A stretch of 64,000 nucleotides of DNA from Sipunculus nudus (GCA_026874595.1 CM049306.1:35726019-35790018), one strand, 5' to 3'. Positions 1 through 13,847 are shown, counted from the stretch's first letter. Numbers and translations: made by a program. Notes: generated by a model not told the origin, from the letters alone.

Positions 1-230
1 GGTATTAAGTCGTCCGCTTTATGTAACATGAACTGCCATGATACGAACAGTAAGAACAATATGTTGCACAAACCTGCCATCTGACAGGCTGAACTGTCAT
101 ATTTATAAAAAATAGGACACGACGTCATAATGATCTATATACCAGGTTAAGTGAGTTATTTCTGTTTGACCAAGCTACGCGTTATCAAGTGCTTTTTGTT
201 CAGTCAGCGCATGCCTTTTTGGAGTGGGCG

Positions 231-238
231 TATAAAAG
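231..238 (+). promoter_or_regulatory. Isolated TATA-box-like motif
   Basis: TATAAAAG lies in a short GC-rich context (gggcgtataaaagaatgcgg). About 75 bp downstream a short ATG frame closes after 11 codons, and I found no coding exon to attach to it. It could be a promoter of a gene whose exons I cannot see, or chance in AT-rich DNA. Confidence 0.2.
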
Positions 239-570
239 AATGCGGAAGTTGTGACACTGCCACCGCTTCTGGTTACGGAATGATTTCATAACAAACGAGA
301 AAACCAGTGAATGGAGACCCTCATCATGCTGTCATCTAGGATGTAAAAGGAGCCAGTTACAGTACTGTAAGCTGTGAACTTAAATATAGTCTATGTGCTG
401 TGGGTATTGAGTTACAGGTCCTGACATATAAGTATACAAAATATAAATTTGAATATAAATACAAAGTTCATTTAAATTTGTATAACATTAAAAAATACTG
501 TCATCTTACAGTATGACAGCACAACTTCTCCAACGCCGGACTTTTATTACAAAGCCTACTTAGAAAGTAC

Positions 571-849
571 CGGCTTCTGTGGCTCAGAGGTAGAACACAG
601 GACTCAAAGCCGGAAGGTCGTTAGTTCAAATCTCAGCCAAGGAGCATGAGATTTTCACGGGCGGCCCAAACCCAGGGTGAGCGCTCTGCTGGCTTAATGG
701 GAAGGCTGTACCTCACAGCCGTGTATCACTCACAAACGAATGCGTCTTTGGGAGGTTCCTCTGTTATGAATCAGCAATGGGGATGAATACACAGCAAGAA
801 CCTACAGGGGCGGTAGACACCGGTCCTCGGTGACACCAGGATTTAACAG
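571..849 (+). mobile_element. tRNA-derived SINE, copy 1
   Basis: The head resembles a tRNA, with an A-box-like tggctcagagg at 580-590 and a B-box-like gttcaaatctc at 624-634. A body follows that recurs on the opposite strand at 47085-47295 and 49001-49258. Shared body words include gagattttcacgg, ctctgctgg, tcactcacaaacgaatgcg and gacaccagga. Head plus shared body in three places supports a SINE family transcribed by RNA polymerase III. This copy appears nearly full length. Confidence 0.7.
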
Positions 850-1585
850 TAAAATGAAAGAAAGCAAGTGCTAACGCCCTGTCACGTAGTCAAAAACCGA
901 ATTGGAACTCTGCTTAATGGAATGTAAATACTTAGACAAAGAATAAGATAAGTCAGCATTAAAAAATAAAGGCCATAAAAAAAAGCTTACATAGAAAGCA
1001 ATAACAAATCAGATAAGGAATAAGTATTCGGATAAAGCTAAGATGCTATGCTTAGATCAGCGCCATTATCGGGTTAGGCCATACAAACATTATTGCTCTA
1101 TGGGTACGCCACTCCTTATTTTCGTGGAAAAATTTTCTTTTTGCAAAGGAAGAAAAGGTCCTAGGTAATGTTGCTAATTTGCGCTATAACACAAATTGCC
1201 TAGAATAATTCTTAAAGGTATAGAAAATGGTTAAATTTAGGGCTAAGCTTTTACATCACTTAAAGTGGAGCCCATGTTTGTATTTTATATATATATGGCA
1301 ACGTTCCATGTATTATGTTTCGGCCTGTACAGAAAAAAACCCATACTGCCAAAAAAAATCTTAATGTTAAGAAAAAATTTCTTGACAAGAAAAATTTCTT
1401 CTGACAAGAAATCTAAAAAAAAAATCTTAATTTTCTAGAGACAACGGACCACCGTGACATGCACTATGTGGATGCGTGATATTACTTCTTGTCATAAGAA
1501 ATCTTTATCTGATAGCAAGAAGTATTATAGAGGGAAAAAAATCGTGTTATAAGATATAAATTTCTTTTTCATAAGGCTAAAAAAA

Positions 1586-1850
1586 GGTTTGGTTATCAGG
1601 TACTTATTTTAGAGCCGGGCGGGTTATTTTTCATTGTTTTCCTTTTTTTGTATGTTTCGATAAAAATGTCACATGATCAGGGAAACACATGAAAATAACA
1701 GAATTTTTTTGCTAAACAAGTAAAAGCTCTATATAACAAAGGAAATTTTATCAAAATTGTATTATTTTATCTTCTTGAAAGATGAAAATCAAATTTTTTA
1801 TGGGGGGGGGGGGGTCTAATTGACGCGGGCGGTGCCTGATAATCATAGCT
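1586..1850. mobile_element. MITE with GGTTNTCAGGNAC termini, copy 1
   Basis: The left end reads ggttatcaggtac (1591-1603) and the right end is its near inverse, ggtgcctgataatc (1831-1844), preceded by a poly-G run and gacgcgggc. The same ends occur at 9971-10100 and half of them at 53501-53590. The short length, inverted termini and lack of an ORF indicate a non-autonomous DNA transposon of unassigned superfamily. Confidence 0.6.
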
Positions 1851-3027
1851 TTTATATTTTTTGGTCTGACAAGAAAAATTTTCTTGCCACAACATATTTT
1901 TTTTCTTTAAATAATAAATTGAAGGTAGTTGGGCAAGAATATTTATCTTGTATTTTTAGCAGTTCATTCCCCCTCTTACACCATACTCTTTTTTAGGCAG
2001 AGTCCGTAGAACAATATCTTTTGGTTGACCTAAGCGGCCCATACGACGTAATAACCAAGTAAATTCCATATCAAAGGCGGATAAACCGATGTAAAAACGT
2101 TTAGACTGCTGGTTAACAAGATTAAATCAAGTTATCAATTTTCCGTTGATAATCCCATCCGTTTCTGATTACTTCAATGAAACCATCGATCAAGCATAAT
2201 GCTATATTATGTTCATTGACAAATTATTGTGGTTATACCATTTAACGTGCCAGACGGAACACCAACGAACCTAATTGGTGCACCCGAGTGCAGGCAGTAG
2301 GCGTGAAAAACACACCCCGCCGGTTCCTCAGCTCCTTTCATCAGAATGCAGAGGCCGGGGTAATTATACATGCCTCCGATCCATAAAAAAAATAACAAAA
2401 TTAAACAGTTTCATCATGTTGTATGTAAATGATACTTATTCCCTCAACTATGACAAAGTAAAGGGTGATTAATTAAAACTAACAATCAAGTATAGGATAT
2501 AATGCAGTATCTAATTCGCTGTCCGCACCACATAAAGCATTTCAACAGATTTACACTTTGTCACATATATATATATATATATAATTATTAAAAATTCCGT
2601 TCTTTTTTTTCCTCAATCATTCAAATAGGGAAAAGGAATGTAAAGTTAAAACAATCTAATACCAGAGGTGAACACTTCTCATTTTATTTACAATCGTTGT
2701 TTTGTGTTCTCTTGTACAATATTGGTACATATTTCAAAATGATGAAATTACACTGTAATTTATTTATAGACATCAGACCTATTTGCCCCCGGAACGGATA
2801 CATTTTCGGGCTTTTTTCTTTGTAACTGCCATCCGGGACGACATTGATTATATTTACTTTATTGTATGTTTTACCTCGCACTCGTTAGTGATAGGAAATT
2901 AATCGTACTAGATGACACTGGGACAGGAGTTTCACAACATTTAAGTAAATCATAACTTGTTCAAAGCGATTTGTATGGGCAAACTGTCGGATGACGGGAT
3001 TTGTTATTAATATACATACTTTTCTTC

Positions 3028-3028
3028 G

Positions 3029-3097
<69 letters not shown>
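3028..3097. repeat. (TA)n microsatellite
   Basis: About 70 bp of nearly pure alternating T and A with one interruption (tacat). Confidence 0.95.
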
Positions 3098-3099
<2 letters not shown>

Positions 3100-4030
3100 C
3101 CACTATTTCTTAAATGCAAAGAGACAAACACTGTAACAAATTCTATATATGAAAACATGATAAGTCGTCATAAGTAAAAAAAAACTCCAGTTTACTTCAG
3201 GTCTCTATCTAGTAATCTTCATACATCCATTAAATTATTATTTTCTGTATTTATATCTTGTAGACTTGCATGAAAGCTGACAATATTGAAGGAGAAGGGG
3301 ATTATCAAGGCAGACATTTGTGAAAGATTTATGAAATCCATGAATTCAGACGACCAATAGGATGTTCGGCATGCGCACATTAAAATCATTAGTCTGATTG
3401 CATGTTCATACAATGTTTATGTTAATTAGTTAATTAATCAATTAGGTATATTTTGCATCATTTTAGCCATTAATTGCTCAACTACTACCGACTTCATGTT
3501 TTAATGTTAAAATTAAAATGCATGATATATTTATAAAACCGAGACCTGGAAAGGCTGAGGATAAAATAATAAAAAAAAATATCCTTCATTGAACCCTGGG
3601 AAACATGGATATTTAAAAAAAATCAATGACAGAATAATAGCCTATAATTGTGTAGAACATGCGTGTTTTAAAATATTTTACAACACAACGGGGCTAGTGC
3701 AGACAGGTTCTTGAAATCATGATTCACACCTAACATTAACAAGGAAGTTACCAGTCTTATAAACACAACACAACCAACGCATAGAGGGCTTTGAAAACGT
3801 TAATGACAGCTTTTTGACACATTGATAAAGGCACGAAACCGTGTCGCTTGTACGCTGAGTGTGCGCCTCTGATAAAACGAGCTGTCAATGGTTTTATCGG
3901 GGACTTGTTGGTCTGTTACGGGAGTTCCACGTGAGAGGCATGACAACGCATACATGCGCATGGGAACGGTATTGGTGGACGGAAGAAGGATGGACAAAAA
4001 GCATCTGACAAAAAAAAAAAAAAAACTGAC

Positions 4031-4090
4031 GGGGAAAGTCCTTTTCGAGTTATCAAACACAAGTGAAACTGTCCATGAAGGTATATAAAA
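4031..4090 (+). promoter_or_regulatory. Promoter of gene A: kappaB-like site, GAAACTG box, TATA box
   Basis: Three elements stand in order. GGGGAAAGTCC (4031-4041) resembles a Rel/NF-kappaB site but departs from the strict consensus. GAAACTG (4065-4071) resembles half of an interferon-response element. A strong TATA box, TATATAAAA, lies at 4082-4090. The start codon is about 97 bp after the TATA box. The same order and similar spacing occur in gene B. The elements are seen directly. Binding of Rel or IRF-type factors is inferred. Confidence 0.6.
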
Positions 4091-4178
4091 GGCAGCAGTT
4101 TCCAGAGGTAAGTATTATAAACCGACAAGCAGCCTTGAGGAGAATTGTCACATAGATACTTATCCATATACAGAGAGA

Positions 4179-5075
4179 ATGGGTTAGTATTATCATGTTA
4201 TGCTATGATCAAAGTCCGATCGAAATCATGATCTACTCACTCGAATGCTTGTTTCTTCTCTAGAAATCATAATTTTTAGTCACAGACGCATTTTTGAAAT
4301 TGAATACTACATGTCTTTTCTGTTTTCATGCACTGCGAACATACTGAGTTATATGATAGAACAAGATTTATTCCTGCTTACATATTTGAGATCATAGGCC
4401 CAAGTGAATAGTAGTAAGATATCATGTTATCATTTATTGTGCCACTATTTTGACAAAACAAATGGAGAAAATGCAATATTATACTGGTATCAATGAAAGA
4501 ATGGAAACATTTTATGATGGCAAATTTTAGTTCAGAAAATATGAAAATAAACAGAGAATGTATAATATTGTTATATTATGTATTAAACTCCTAATTAGAA
4601 GTATATCTTTTACCATATAATATATAACATAAATCCATTTAAATAAGAAAAATGGCAGGATTTCTTAAGGGTTGACGCATTTATCTCGGTGTATGTCCGA
4701 TTTTTTAAAATATATTTTGGAATATGTAATGTCGATTATCTGAACATAGGCAGTATAATCGGAATAGCCGTCACCCGAACTGTTCGGACAAACGGATATT
4801 TACTGTATCTATTAACTCCGCTCACTCGGCAAGAGGACTCCCACCACTCGGCCTGTCCCGTCAGTTTAAAATTTAAATGTGACGAAATCGCCGATATCTG
4901 AATCTAATCATCAATATTTGATTTTCAGCTAATTTATGGTTATACGCGGTCCTACTGGAAGTCGCAACAGTGGCAAGTATTTCACAGGGGAATGTGGATC
5001 AGATCTGTGAGGCCTTGTTAGGCCTGCAGGATAAAACAAGAACCTTCTCTGATCATGTAAGTAAAATCTATCTCT

Positions 5076-5116
<41 letters not shown>

Positions 5117-5947
5117 TCCCAGAAAATGCATAAAAACAAGATATATGTGATATGAAAACACACAAATATACTTGCACATATGTATATATATTTATATATG
5201 CAAAGCATTACGAAAACCTTTCGATTACGCATATGCATGTACACACACATAACATATTTATGTGTTTGTGAGTGTGTGTATCTATCTGCCAAATAGTCAG
5301 TGAATGTGTGTGTATCTATCATGTGGTCTTGATTGTTCATTATATAATATTAATAAAAACGTTAAATAGGATGATAATGAAAAGTAAAGTTCGGCCCTGT
5401 GTGTTACCAGCACACCATTATAATATGAAGTGCAGAAATAATTACAAACCGTAATTATCGTATACAAATTGTATAGTACTCTACAGTTTATATTAATCTG
5501 TTTCATGTTTACTTTAGCTATGAACAACCAGGTACTTGGAAAGTCCCTGGTTTTCAATACATAGACAAGTGTACATGTTTAAGTTTGTCATTGTTGGTAA
5601 ACCCCAGTTAGTCGTGTATTACAAATGAGTTTGTTAAAGATCAGTACCTCGCTGTACACAGCGCCCTCTGACGAACTCATCACATTACAGATTGAAAACA
5701 TCATTACGGAACAAGGCGGTGATCCACAAAGTAGGAATCTCAGTGTCTACATACAAAAGGTCAGTACTCTGCCTATTTTATATATAATTATCCACAACTG
5801 GTAAATGCTTAAATGAAAATTCTGTTTGTTGTACATATTCGATGATTCTTAATAAATTAGGATGACCTATACAAAAGGCCCAGGGGATTTCTGGCAAACT
5901 AGATGAGGCTATGTTTTATTATTTATGACATATATAACTAAAAGGTA

Positions 5948-5987
<40 letters not shown>

Positions 5988-6097
5988 TATATTTTTTTTA
6001 TTTTCATATATTTATATATGTATAATTTATATTTTTATATACATATACGTATGTATATGTGTGTGTTTATAACATACATGTAAAATTTATACAAACG

Positions 6098-6139
<42 letters not shown>

Positions 6140-7948
6140 ATATCAGAATAAATAATCTGTATCCATGGTTTTATTCACACAGTTGAATCAGAGTTTCCTT
6201 GAAAGTAAAGGTGTCATGGAGACTGACGGACCTGAAAAGGTAAAAATAACTACTATCACCAATCTATAATTACTGTATAGGAGGAGAGAATTTGCTTAAA
6301 TACATGAAATCAGGATTAAAATGTATAACGTGAAACCTTGATGTTACGATCACCTGCGGAACATCGGTTTTCGTCTGTAATAGAGAGGGGAGGTTATGGG
6401 CTTTATGGTACGGCCTTTACCGTCCACGGTACTGCAAATATCCGTTAGAGAGGTGTCCATGATATAAAGTGCCGGTAATGTTTCCCTCTTCTTATGATTA
6501 CCTTTCTAATGCGGAAACCTGCTTAATACGGACACTTCTGTAATATTGGCATCTCTTTTTTCAAATACACCTCAATATCAAATATACATATCAAATAGGG
6601 ATACCTTTCTAATAAGGACGACTTTCTCACATGGGCATATCTGTAATAAAGACACCTCTCGTATCTCTAATACGGACACTTAAACAATTTAGGTTCCCGT
6701 CGGAGTCCTTAATTGGAACTTAACACCGTATTAGTGTTTGAATTATTTGAATTATTCAAGGTTTTGTTACATATACGCAATGTAACTGTTCGATAGAGGA
6801 TTAAGGAGTCCCAAGATCGGAAAATTTGATCTGATCACATATTCTGTTTGATGTCAAATAAATTTCATTAATTATTTGTATTTAATCCTTCTTTCTGTTA
6901 CTTCACAGTCGCACGACAAAATGGTAACTGAAATGACAAGTGAAGCTCAGTGGCTGAAGCACCTTGTCCAGCAGTTCAGGTAAAAACGTGACCTGTGTTT
7001 TGACCATTTGTAATGGACGTAGTCGAGACCACTCTATCATAGACCGAGAACACAATGTTAATGGCAGCGATGAAGACCAAGACCAAATACAAGTGGACCT
7101 AGATCAAAAAAAGAACTTTATATGACAAGAGCACTGTAAAAAATGGTCTCCCGACACCTGTTTTCAAAACCATCATCATTTCAAGTAATTTGCAGGGCAC
7201 ATAAATGCTATTTTATAACGTCACGCAATCCAGTCGGGGAGACTATAAAATTCGGTTTTATAAGTATATATTTGTCATGGTCGGGCGCATTTCGCGATTT
7301 TTCCGGATGATTTTTTGTTATGTTAGACTGACGACCAATTAAATTATGTTACCTATCATTATTATGAGTTATAATTATTATTTTTACACTTTACTTTAAT
7401 GCTCAAGATCCTGTATAACTTCTGACATAAGGGTGTAAATTATTATCCCCTAGTTCAGTTAATCTCAAGAATACTTTTAAAATTAATATATCCGCCAATG
7501 ACGTTTAAGACAGTTCTTGCATTACATTTTGATAAAATTTATGTATTCAACAAACCTCCACCATATTGGTTTTAAAACCACCAATCGATTAATTCCAGGA
7601 AGCTCACTTAATTTTGTATATGTGTTTTTCTATAACAGCTCTGTACAGAGAAATGGCCCAGGAAGGCAGAAAGCGATTCACCATGAAAACATGAAGCTCC
7701 TGAAGCGGATAATGTGGGGTCAGGGGCTGAAAAAGATCGTTGTCCGTCTGTGCCACATCCAACCGTGTTCTCGCCTCAATCACACCCTCACAGACCCGAT
7801 CCACGAACTAAAGGTCACGTTCGCAAATTGTTCACATATCCAGTATTACGACATCCTGTATGCCCTGTCTACGGTTATCAAGACCAGGGCGGCCAACATG
7901 CTGAACGTCTGGCGTGCGCATCACACTTGTGAAAAATTTTGTAACTGA
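4179..7948 (+). CDS. Gene A: small secreted helical cytokine-like protein (6 coding exons, 212 aa)
   Basis: Coding exons are 4179-4182, 4929-5056, 5691-5759, 6183-6239, 6909-6979 and 7639-7948 (TGA). Every intron is GT-AG, with phases 1,0,0,0,2. The first exon contributes only ATG plus one base. Exon 2 gives a hydrophobic signal peptide (MANLWLYAVLLEVATVAS) and then a predicted helix with a Cys (ICEALLGLQDKTRTF). Exons 3-5 encode short polar and helical segments (SEAQWLKHLVQQF). Exon 6 holds two long amphipathic stretches: one ends in VVRLCHIQPC, the other is YYDILYALSTVIK...LNVWRAHHTC. The mature chain has six Cys. The ATG was chosen for its fit to the TATA box and to the exon pattern of B and C. 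A secreted four-helix cytokine-like ligand is my inference from gene structure and helix pattern. I recognise no named family by sequence. Confidence 0.8.
5071..5120. repeat. (CT)n microsatellite at the start of gene A intron 2
   Basis: A CT-rich run starts about 14 nt after the exon 2 donor (gtaagt at 5057). Gene B has a CT run at the same intron position when read on its coding strand. Confidence 0.9.
5950..6134. repeat. TA microsatellites in gene A intron 3
   Basis: Two (TA)n tracts (about 5950-5984 and 6103-6134) are separated by TA/TG-rich sequence. They lie close upstream of exon 4 (6183). Confidence 0.9.
6378..6720. repeat. Dispersed repeat with 'taataaggacacct' motifs in gene A intron 4
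   Basis: Degenerate phrases such as ctaatgcggaaacctg, taatacggacacttctg and taataaggacgac recur here. Similar phrasing (ataagaccacctctc) occurs at 15690-15840. It is probably a decayed transposable element of unassigned type. Confidence 0.4.
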
Positions 7949-8090
7949 TCAAAGTTCTGTTTTACTGGATATCCAGTGGTGAATACGGAACATAGGCAGG
8001 CATTCTCATTATAACTGCCATATCTTTTGTTTTTTTTTTTTTCAGAAAATATTTTCTAAAATATACTCAGTGCTCTTAATTAATTAGTTT

Positions 8091-8096
8091 ATTAAA
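8091..8096 (+). terminator. Candidate polyadenylation signal of gene A (ATTAAA)
   Basis: ATTAAA lies about 143 nt after the stop codon. A second ATTAAA at 8703-8708 could end a longer 3' UTR. That longer form would include the AU-rich nonamer at 8383-8391. Confidence 0.4.
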
Positions 8097-8382
8097 AATG
8101 TATGTAATGATATACACTGAAATACTCTATACCTTAGCGTATTTGTTTGATTTTGGACATGTGATTGTGATATATTTTTATTCTATACATAAATTTTTAC
8201 AAAAAAACCCCACAGGTATACATATACTACAGATATTATTCTGTATACGATGAAGAATAGCGAAAGAATAGCATAGATTAGTTGTACAGTCATTTAGCTG
8301 CTCAATTGTCTTTTAATGAGAAAAGGAAACTGAGTTCACTATATATCAGGAAGCAAATGTGATAACCTGCCTGAGTACATAT

Positions 8383-8391
8383 ATTTATTTA
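8383..8391 (+). promoter_or_regulatory. AU-rich element-like ATTTATTTA downstream of gene A
   Basis: ATTTATTTA is the kind of motif that destabilises cytokine mRNAs. It is transcribed only if the distal ATTAAA is used. In DNA this AT-rich the motif is expected by chance, so support is weak. Confidence 0.2.
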
Positions 8392-9970
8392 TAGACTGTG
8401 TAGTTTGATGCTGATGTACAGGTCAATCTTACCCTGTATTTATCTACATATATAATACATACAGACCTGTATCACATGTTCAGGGACCCACCGGTACACT
8501 TTATCATATATCACAAACAATCAAGCAAACCACTGTGATGTTTACATTACACGGCACATACATGCCGACATGTTTGGTCCTATTTATAAATATTTACTAT
8601 TTATGCTGTGTATTCATGGTTATACGTGTATTTATTTTATTTTGGTATTGTTAAATTTTGAAGGCATTTGATAATGGATACTGCATGATACATCTTTGCT
8701 GGATTAAAGTTATACTGAAGAAAGTTTGTCTTCATAATATTTGATAGATTGACCGCACATGGAAGGAATAAGCTGAGCGAGACTATAATGTTTTCGACCT
8801 CGTTTGTCTCTATATGCTGCGAAGTTGTGGCCTTTGGACAAATAACACATCGTCTTTTTTTCATTTCTTTTGTACCTACATATTTAGGCAATTGCTCTCA
8901 TACTTCTGTAGCATTAAGTCATAATTCTACCCCCAAATTCTACCCCCAGATTTCTCCAGAAACAAGCATTTGTATCCATCTCTGATCTGATTTAAACAAT
9001 ACCTTCACCATCGCTTTATAAGGAAAGAGCTATAGATGCGAAAACATATAATAAGGACATTTAATCAACTTACACTCCTATAATTTGCAGACCGGCAAAA
9101 TATTGTGATGTTTTCAGCAAACGTCCAATGCGATATACCATGACTATCGATATTTGTTGTTTTATATATTTTTAAATTTCTTTTTAAAACTAACCCTGTT
9201 ATCTCTTAATTGTTTTTCATCCCTGAACAGTTTAATGATATCCTCTAGTGATAAAACCAAATGGAAAATGACATGGGGAAAAAATGACATAGGACCATAT
9301 TTCGTTTAGAACATCTTGGTGACCGATATTTGGATTCAGTATAACAAATACAGTCATAATTGAATGTATGTTCACTTAAACATTCATTAAAGTCAATCTT
9401 GTAATTTTAGTTTTTACATAATTAACATTTTTATGTCTTGCAATTTTTTTAGAATAAAAATAGGGTATGAGTAAAAAAATATTTGCCAACTTTATATTAG
9501 TTTTGCGACTTCTCCTGTCAAATGCACAGTCACAAAATAAAGTTGTCGACTTATCTTGTCAAAATACACAAAGGATAAAGCTATCATTTATGATAGGTAC
9601 GTGTTCCTCTGTGGTAAATTACTACCATGCCTGAAGTTCCTCTTCCAATTTACCCTTTTACTCTCAGAACCAATTTAAAGGTGTCTATTCCGATCGATGT
9701 CTAACGTATATTAACTAAAGATAATTCTATGAATATTTTACAAAAAGCCAGAAAATGCCGATTCCACCACATACAGATTTTACTTTTTGTTTATATTCTC
9801 TTCATTATAACGCGGGAGGCCCGCCAAAGTAATCCAAACACATTCAATAGGAATATATGTTTGCACATCAGATAAACCAGAGCTCTGCAAATGGTGATCT
9901 TTAAACTTCCGCTCATATGCAACTAGCGCTCTTTAGTTAGGCCAAAAAAAAAAAAACCCAGAAAAATAAA

Positions 9971-10100
9971 AGGTATGGTTCTCAGGCACCGCCCGCGTCA
10001 ATTTAACCCCCCCCCCCCCCCGTCAAAAATTTTGATTTCCATATATCAAGAAGATAAAATGATACAATTATGAAAAAAGTGCCTGAGAACCAAACGGTTT
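9971..10100. mobile_element. MITE with GGTTNTCAGGNAC termini, copy 2
   Basis: The terminal inverted repeats are perfect over 13 bp: ggttctcaggcac (9977-9989) and gtgcctgagaacc (10079-10091). They enclose about 90 bp with a poly-C tract and gcccgcgtcaa. This is the shortest and best-preserved copy of the family also seen at 1586 and 53501. Confidence 0.75.
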
Positions 10101-10957
10101 TTTTGGCCTTACATGTTTTCCTTTTCAGTTTGTCAACATAAACCACGTACCGTGTTTTTTTGTGTGGATAAACAAGCTCATATGCATTCTTTCGCAGCAT
10201 GACGTACCTATACGTATACCTATACATTTATTTAATATGTACGTACAGAGTAAGCCAGAAATCATATGAATTCTACAGAAAAGGCAGATGAATAGCTTAC
10301 TATAGAAATGGCATTCCACAGTATATACTAGTTCTAATATATAGTGGAGGTTTTTTAAGTATTTTATTATTAATGTATCACAGGAAAGCAATCTTATAAC
10401 CAGCTTGATGCAAAAGTTATGTCTTTAAAACACAGAGATCTGTGTGTTTTGAATTTTTAATAATAGTTGCTCTGTAAAATTATTTCATTAAGAAGAAACT
10501 GTTGTGAAGTAAATAGAAGAAAACCATTGCAGAGTAAACTTTATTCAAGTAAGATACACCATGGAGTGTATATTATCCAATAGCAATAGTTTAAATATAA
10601 ACATACATCTCATATATATCAACATCTAACATATATAAAAAATATCAACAACAATAAAAGATTAATGATTAAATATGACTTTGCAATTCATTAAGCATTT
10701 ATTTGGTTAAAATGTAAGCTTTTAATATATGTAGAAACCCTGAACCCTATAAATAGCTGCCATTGGAGTGTCAGACATTAAAGTTGTATTGTCATATAAA
10801 TATGTCACTCAGCGAAAGGTAGGGACATGAGGGGAGGTCTAGGTTCTGTAAAATATACATTAGTGATGTCAGACTTGAGTGACATGTATGGGATTCACTC
10901 AAGATAACAGTCATATTGTCTTAACCATTTTTTTTTCTTCCTTTTTTATATATCTTG

Positions 10958-10963
10958 TTTATT
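10958..10963 (-). terminator. Candidate polyadenylation signal of gene B (AATAAA)
   Basis: TTTATT on the plus strand reads AATAAA on the minus strand, about 290 nt after the gene B stop codon. The site is plausible but not unique in this AT-rich sequence. Confidence 0.35.
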
Positions 10964-11248
10964 ATCGATAATATAGCTTCTATGATATCAGAAACCCTTA
11001 ATAAACAAAACGTTTATGTACTTATAAAAGCTATCATCTGAATATAAGTTAAGGATAAAAATTTTTTCGTCTGGCGGTCGAAAAAAATACAAACATATAT
11101 CTAATTATATGCAAAACAAGTTTGGAGAAAAAAAATTGCAAAAAAAAAAAACAAAAAAAAAAAAACGCCACAAATTAAGGTTGGTGTAGCACGATAATTT
11201 CTTGGTCAAATATTGTTGATTTTCTCAGTGCGTACGTATATACTGCCG

Positions 11249-13801
11249 TTAACAATGAACCGCATGAGCCCTTCCTTGTGGGCAGCCGTAGTATGTATTC
11301 CATATATCCAGCATGTGAGCCGCTTTTTCCTTCACGACATCAGACAGGGCATAGAGGGTGTCGTAATACTCAATTAGTGAATACTGACTCATCAGTTTTA
11401 CGACATCTACCACACGTTTTTGATATACCCAGGTGCTGCCGGAACAGCAGCAGGTTTGACACAGACGCATGACGATTTGATTGAGTCCTGTACCACTGAC
11501 GAGCCGTTTTAGGGGTGCCATGTTTTCCTGGTGAACGTCAGCTCTGATTTTACTTGGCTTCTGGGCACACCTGTTATTGAGCAAATCAAAGACGGCAGCA
11601 AAATTTAAACATGGTCGGCAAAACACAAGATATAATTACAAGAAAGACGTACGATGGAGAAAAATATATTTTTTGTCTAAAGGGGTTTCGGGTCATTCGT
11701 CACCAAAAATACAGAAAAAAATTAATAATCATATGGATTTATCTTAGTAAGAGAGCAAAAAAAATCTTTAACTTTAACTTAAATCCTTGATTTTATTCTC
11801 AAAATTTAATTAGAATTTGCAGTTGCAACAATTTTAAAAAGAAACTTGTTTTCTCAGCTTTGAAAATTGGTTGGTTTCAAAACATCATTGGTGAACATAG
11901 ATACTTTTATTCCAGAGGAAGAGGAGTTAAAGGTGTACATGTGACGGACCTAGTCGATATATGTTTTACATACAGGTATCAAGCTCAGAACACTAAGGTT
12001 AAAGTCTGAGATAGTTTTGGATACTTTTATACATATAATTTCATCAATATACAAGATTAGGAGATTACATAATATATGTTGAATGGTATAGATTATTGTA
12101 ATTGATAAAGTGACACAAATGTTCCTAAATTAGAACAAGAAGAAGCAAAAGTATCATAATGTTGATCTGTTTGTAATCAGTTGACCGAAAAATGAAACAT
12201 TTTTCTGGAAACATAGGTCGTTAAAATAGCAACTCTTTATTTTGTCAAGTTGGTGTACCTAAAACGCCAGGCAGAGATGTGAAGACCAAACTGAACAGTC
12301 AACCATAACTAAATGTAAAAAGGTCGGTGATATAATTTTGGTCTCTTGGACCTTCCACAGAAAAATATTCCTTAAAGTAAAAAAGTTTTATTTACCTTAT
12401 GGCCTGTATCAACTTCAGTAGCCCTTGTGCTTCTTTCAGCACTCTTTCTTCGGGTGTCTGTTTAGTTAAGACATCAATTTTAAAATATGTTAACGAAAAT
12501 AGCTTTTAAAGATTACACACTATATGTATTAAGGGCTTGATAACTGTCAGATTATGCAAATCCGACAAATATATGACGCACGTTTTACTTCTTAAATATA
12601 AGGGCTTTATAGGAAGCTTCCACTCAGTGACATGTATACCCGGTACCAGTAAAACTTTTTCTTATGTTTAAAGTCCTAAACAAATTTGTCTGTTATAATT
12701 TCGTTGAACAAGCCAAATCATTTATGTAGTGCTGTAAATGTGAACTTTTTTTTGGCTCCCCCGTAGACTGCTCGGCTTGACACAAGTGGTACACATTGTT
12801 ATTCTTGGAGGAGTAAGAGGAAGCAAAAAAAAAAAAAAGAAACAGTAAAATCCATATTCACCATTTCAGAGGGAGCTTTATCTCTGGGAAAACTGCCCAT
12901 GATCTGCAAAAGAAAAAACATAATTTTAAACAGTTTATTAAGAATGGACAGAATAAGATGAAATAGTTTACTCTGGTACCCATGGTGTGCGTATCATCCA
13001 GTATTTTTTCAATTGGATAGGTCCATGGTCTTTATTGATTTGAATAAGTATGAAAGTAAATATTTTTCATGAAATAGACGACGCCAGAGCGGCTCCCTGA
13101 ATTAACGGTGCTGCCGCACACTTGGTAAATAAATAAACTTTACTTATTTTACATGGATTGTACAACTAGTTAAAATAACTAATACGAGGCACTCTCCATG
13201 GCTTTGATGTTGGCGCTCGGTAATCGGTAAGGGTGGAGGAAACCGGAGGACCCGGAGAAAACCACCAACCTTGGACGGGCAACTACAACCCACTCTCTTA
13301 GCCACGCCGGGAATCGAACCCGGGTCGCCAGTGGAGAAGGCCGAGCGTTTTCCCACTCAGTTGTCCAGGCAGTATGCAGATGACTTTAATCCTCCTTTCT
13401 TAGCGTCTATACTCACCTTATTTACGTAAGAATTGTTTTCTGCACCTTGCTGTTCTAAAACCCCTTTCATCTGAAAGATAACGGTGCCATCATTAGCTTA
13501 CATTTGTTGTCATGTTCCTCTATATCATTGTTTGTTACTGTATTATGAAAGGTCACACATTTATTGCATATTTATCTAATAAAACTGTCTAGTTTTCCAT
13601 GGAACATAGTCATGTATATATGTATTTACCAAAGTAAATACGCAACATAATGATGACTAATAAATAACCATAAAAGTTGTTACATATTAATTAATGATTG
13701 TCCTTTGTATAAAACTGGTGTGTTCGTGAAGATATCAGACATACGCATTTAACAGTGATATACATATACTTAGGTGTGTTTGCCTCTATGCATAATTATA
13801 A

Positions 13802-13847
<46 letters not shown>

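Larger units (their letters stand above)
850..3990. other. Gene-free stretch upstream of gene A
   Basis: No exon is recognisable. The stretch is AT-rich and holds several short aagaaaaatttctt-type palindromes (about 1360-1570), one MITE (1586-1850) and a long TA microsatellite (3028-3097). The short open frames over the microsatellite translate only as repeated Tyr-Ile. Confidence 0.6.
7949..11248. other. Intergenic stretch between the converging genes A and B
   Basis: It contains the two 3' ends and one MITE (9971-10100). No further exon was recognised on either strand. Open frames around 8637-8985 and 10003-10391 show no domain, and one runs through the MITE poly-C tract. Confidence 0.5.

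Noticed and set aside
575-640. Possible functional tRNA gene
   Set aside because: A- and B-box-like sequences are present, but no acceptor stem or clean cloverleaf can be drawn, and the body continues as a repeat found elsewhere. It is a SINE head.
3028-3097. CRISPR-like or coding repeats at TA tracts
   Set aside because: They are simple dinucleotide microsatellites. There are no spacers, and the translated Tyr-Ile runs are meaningless.
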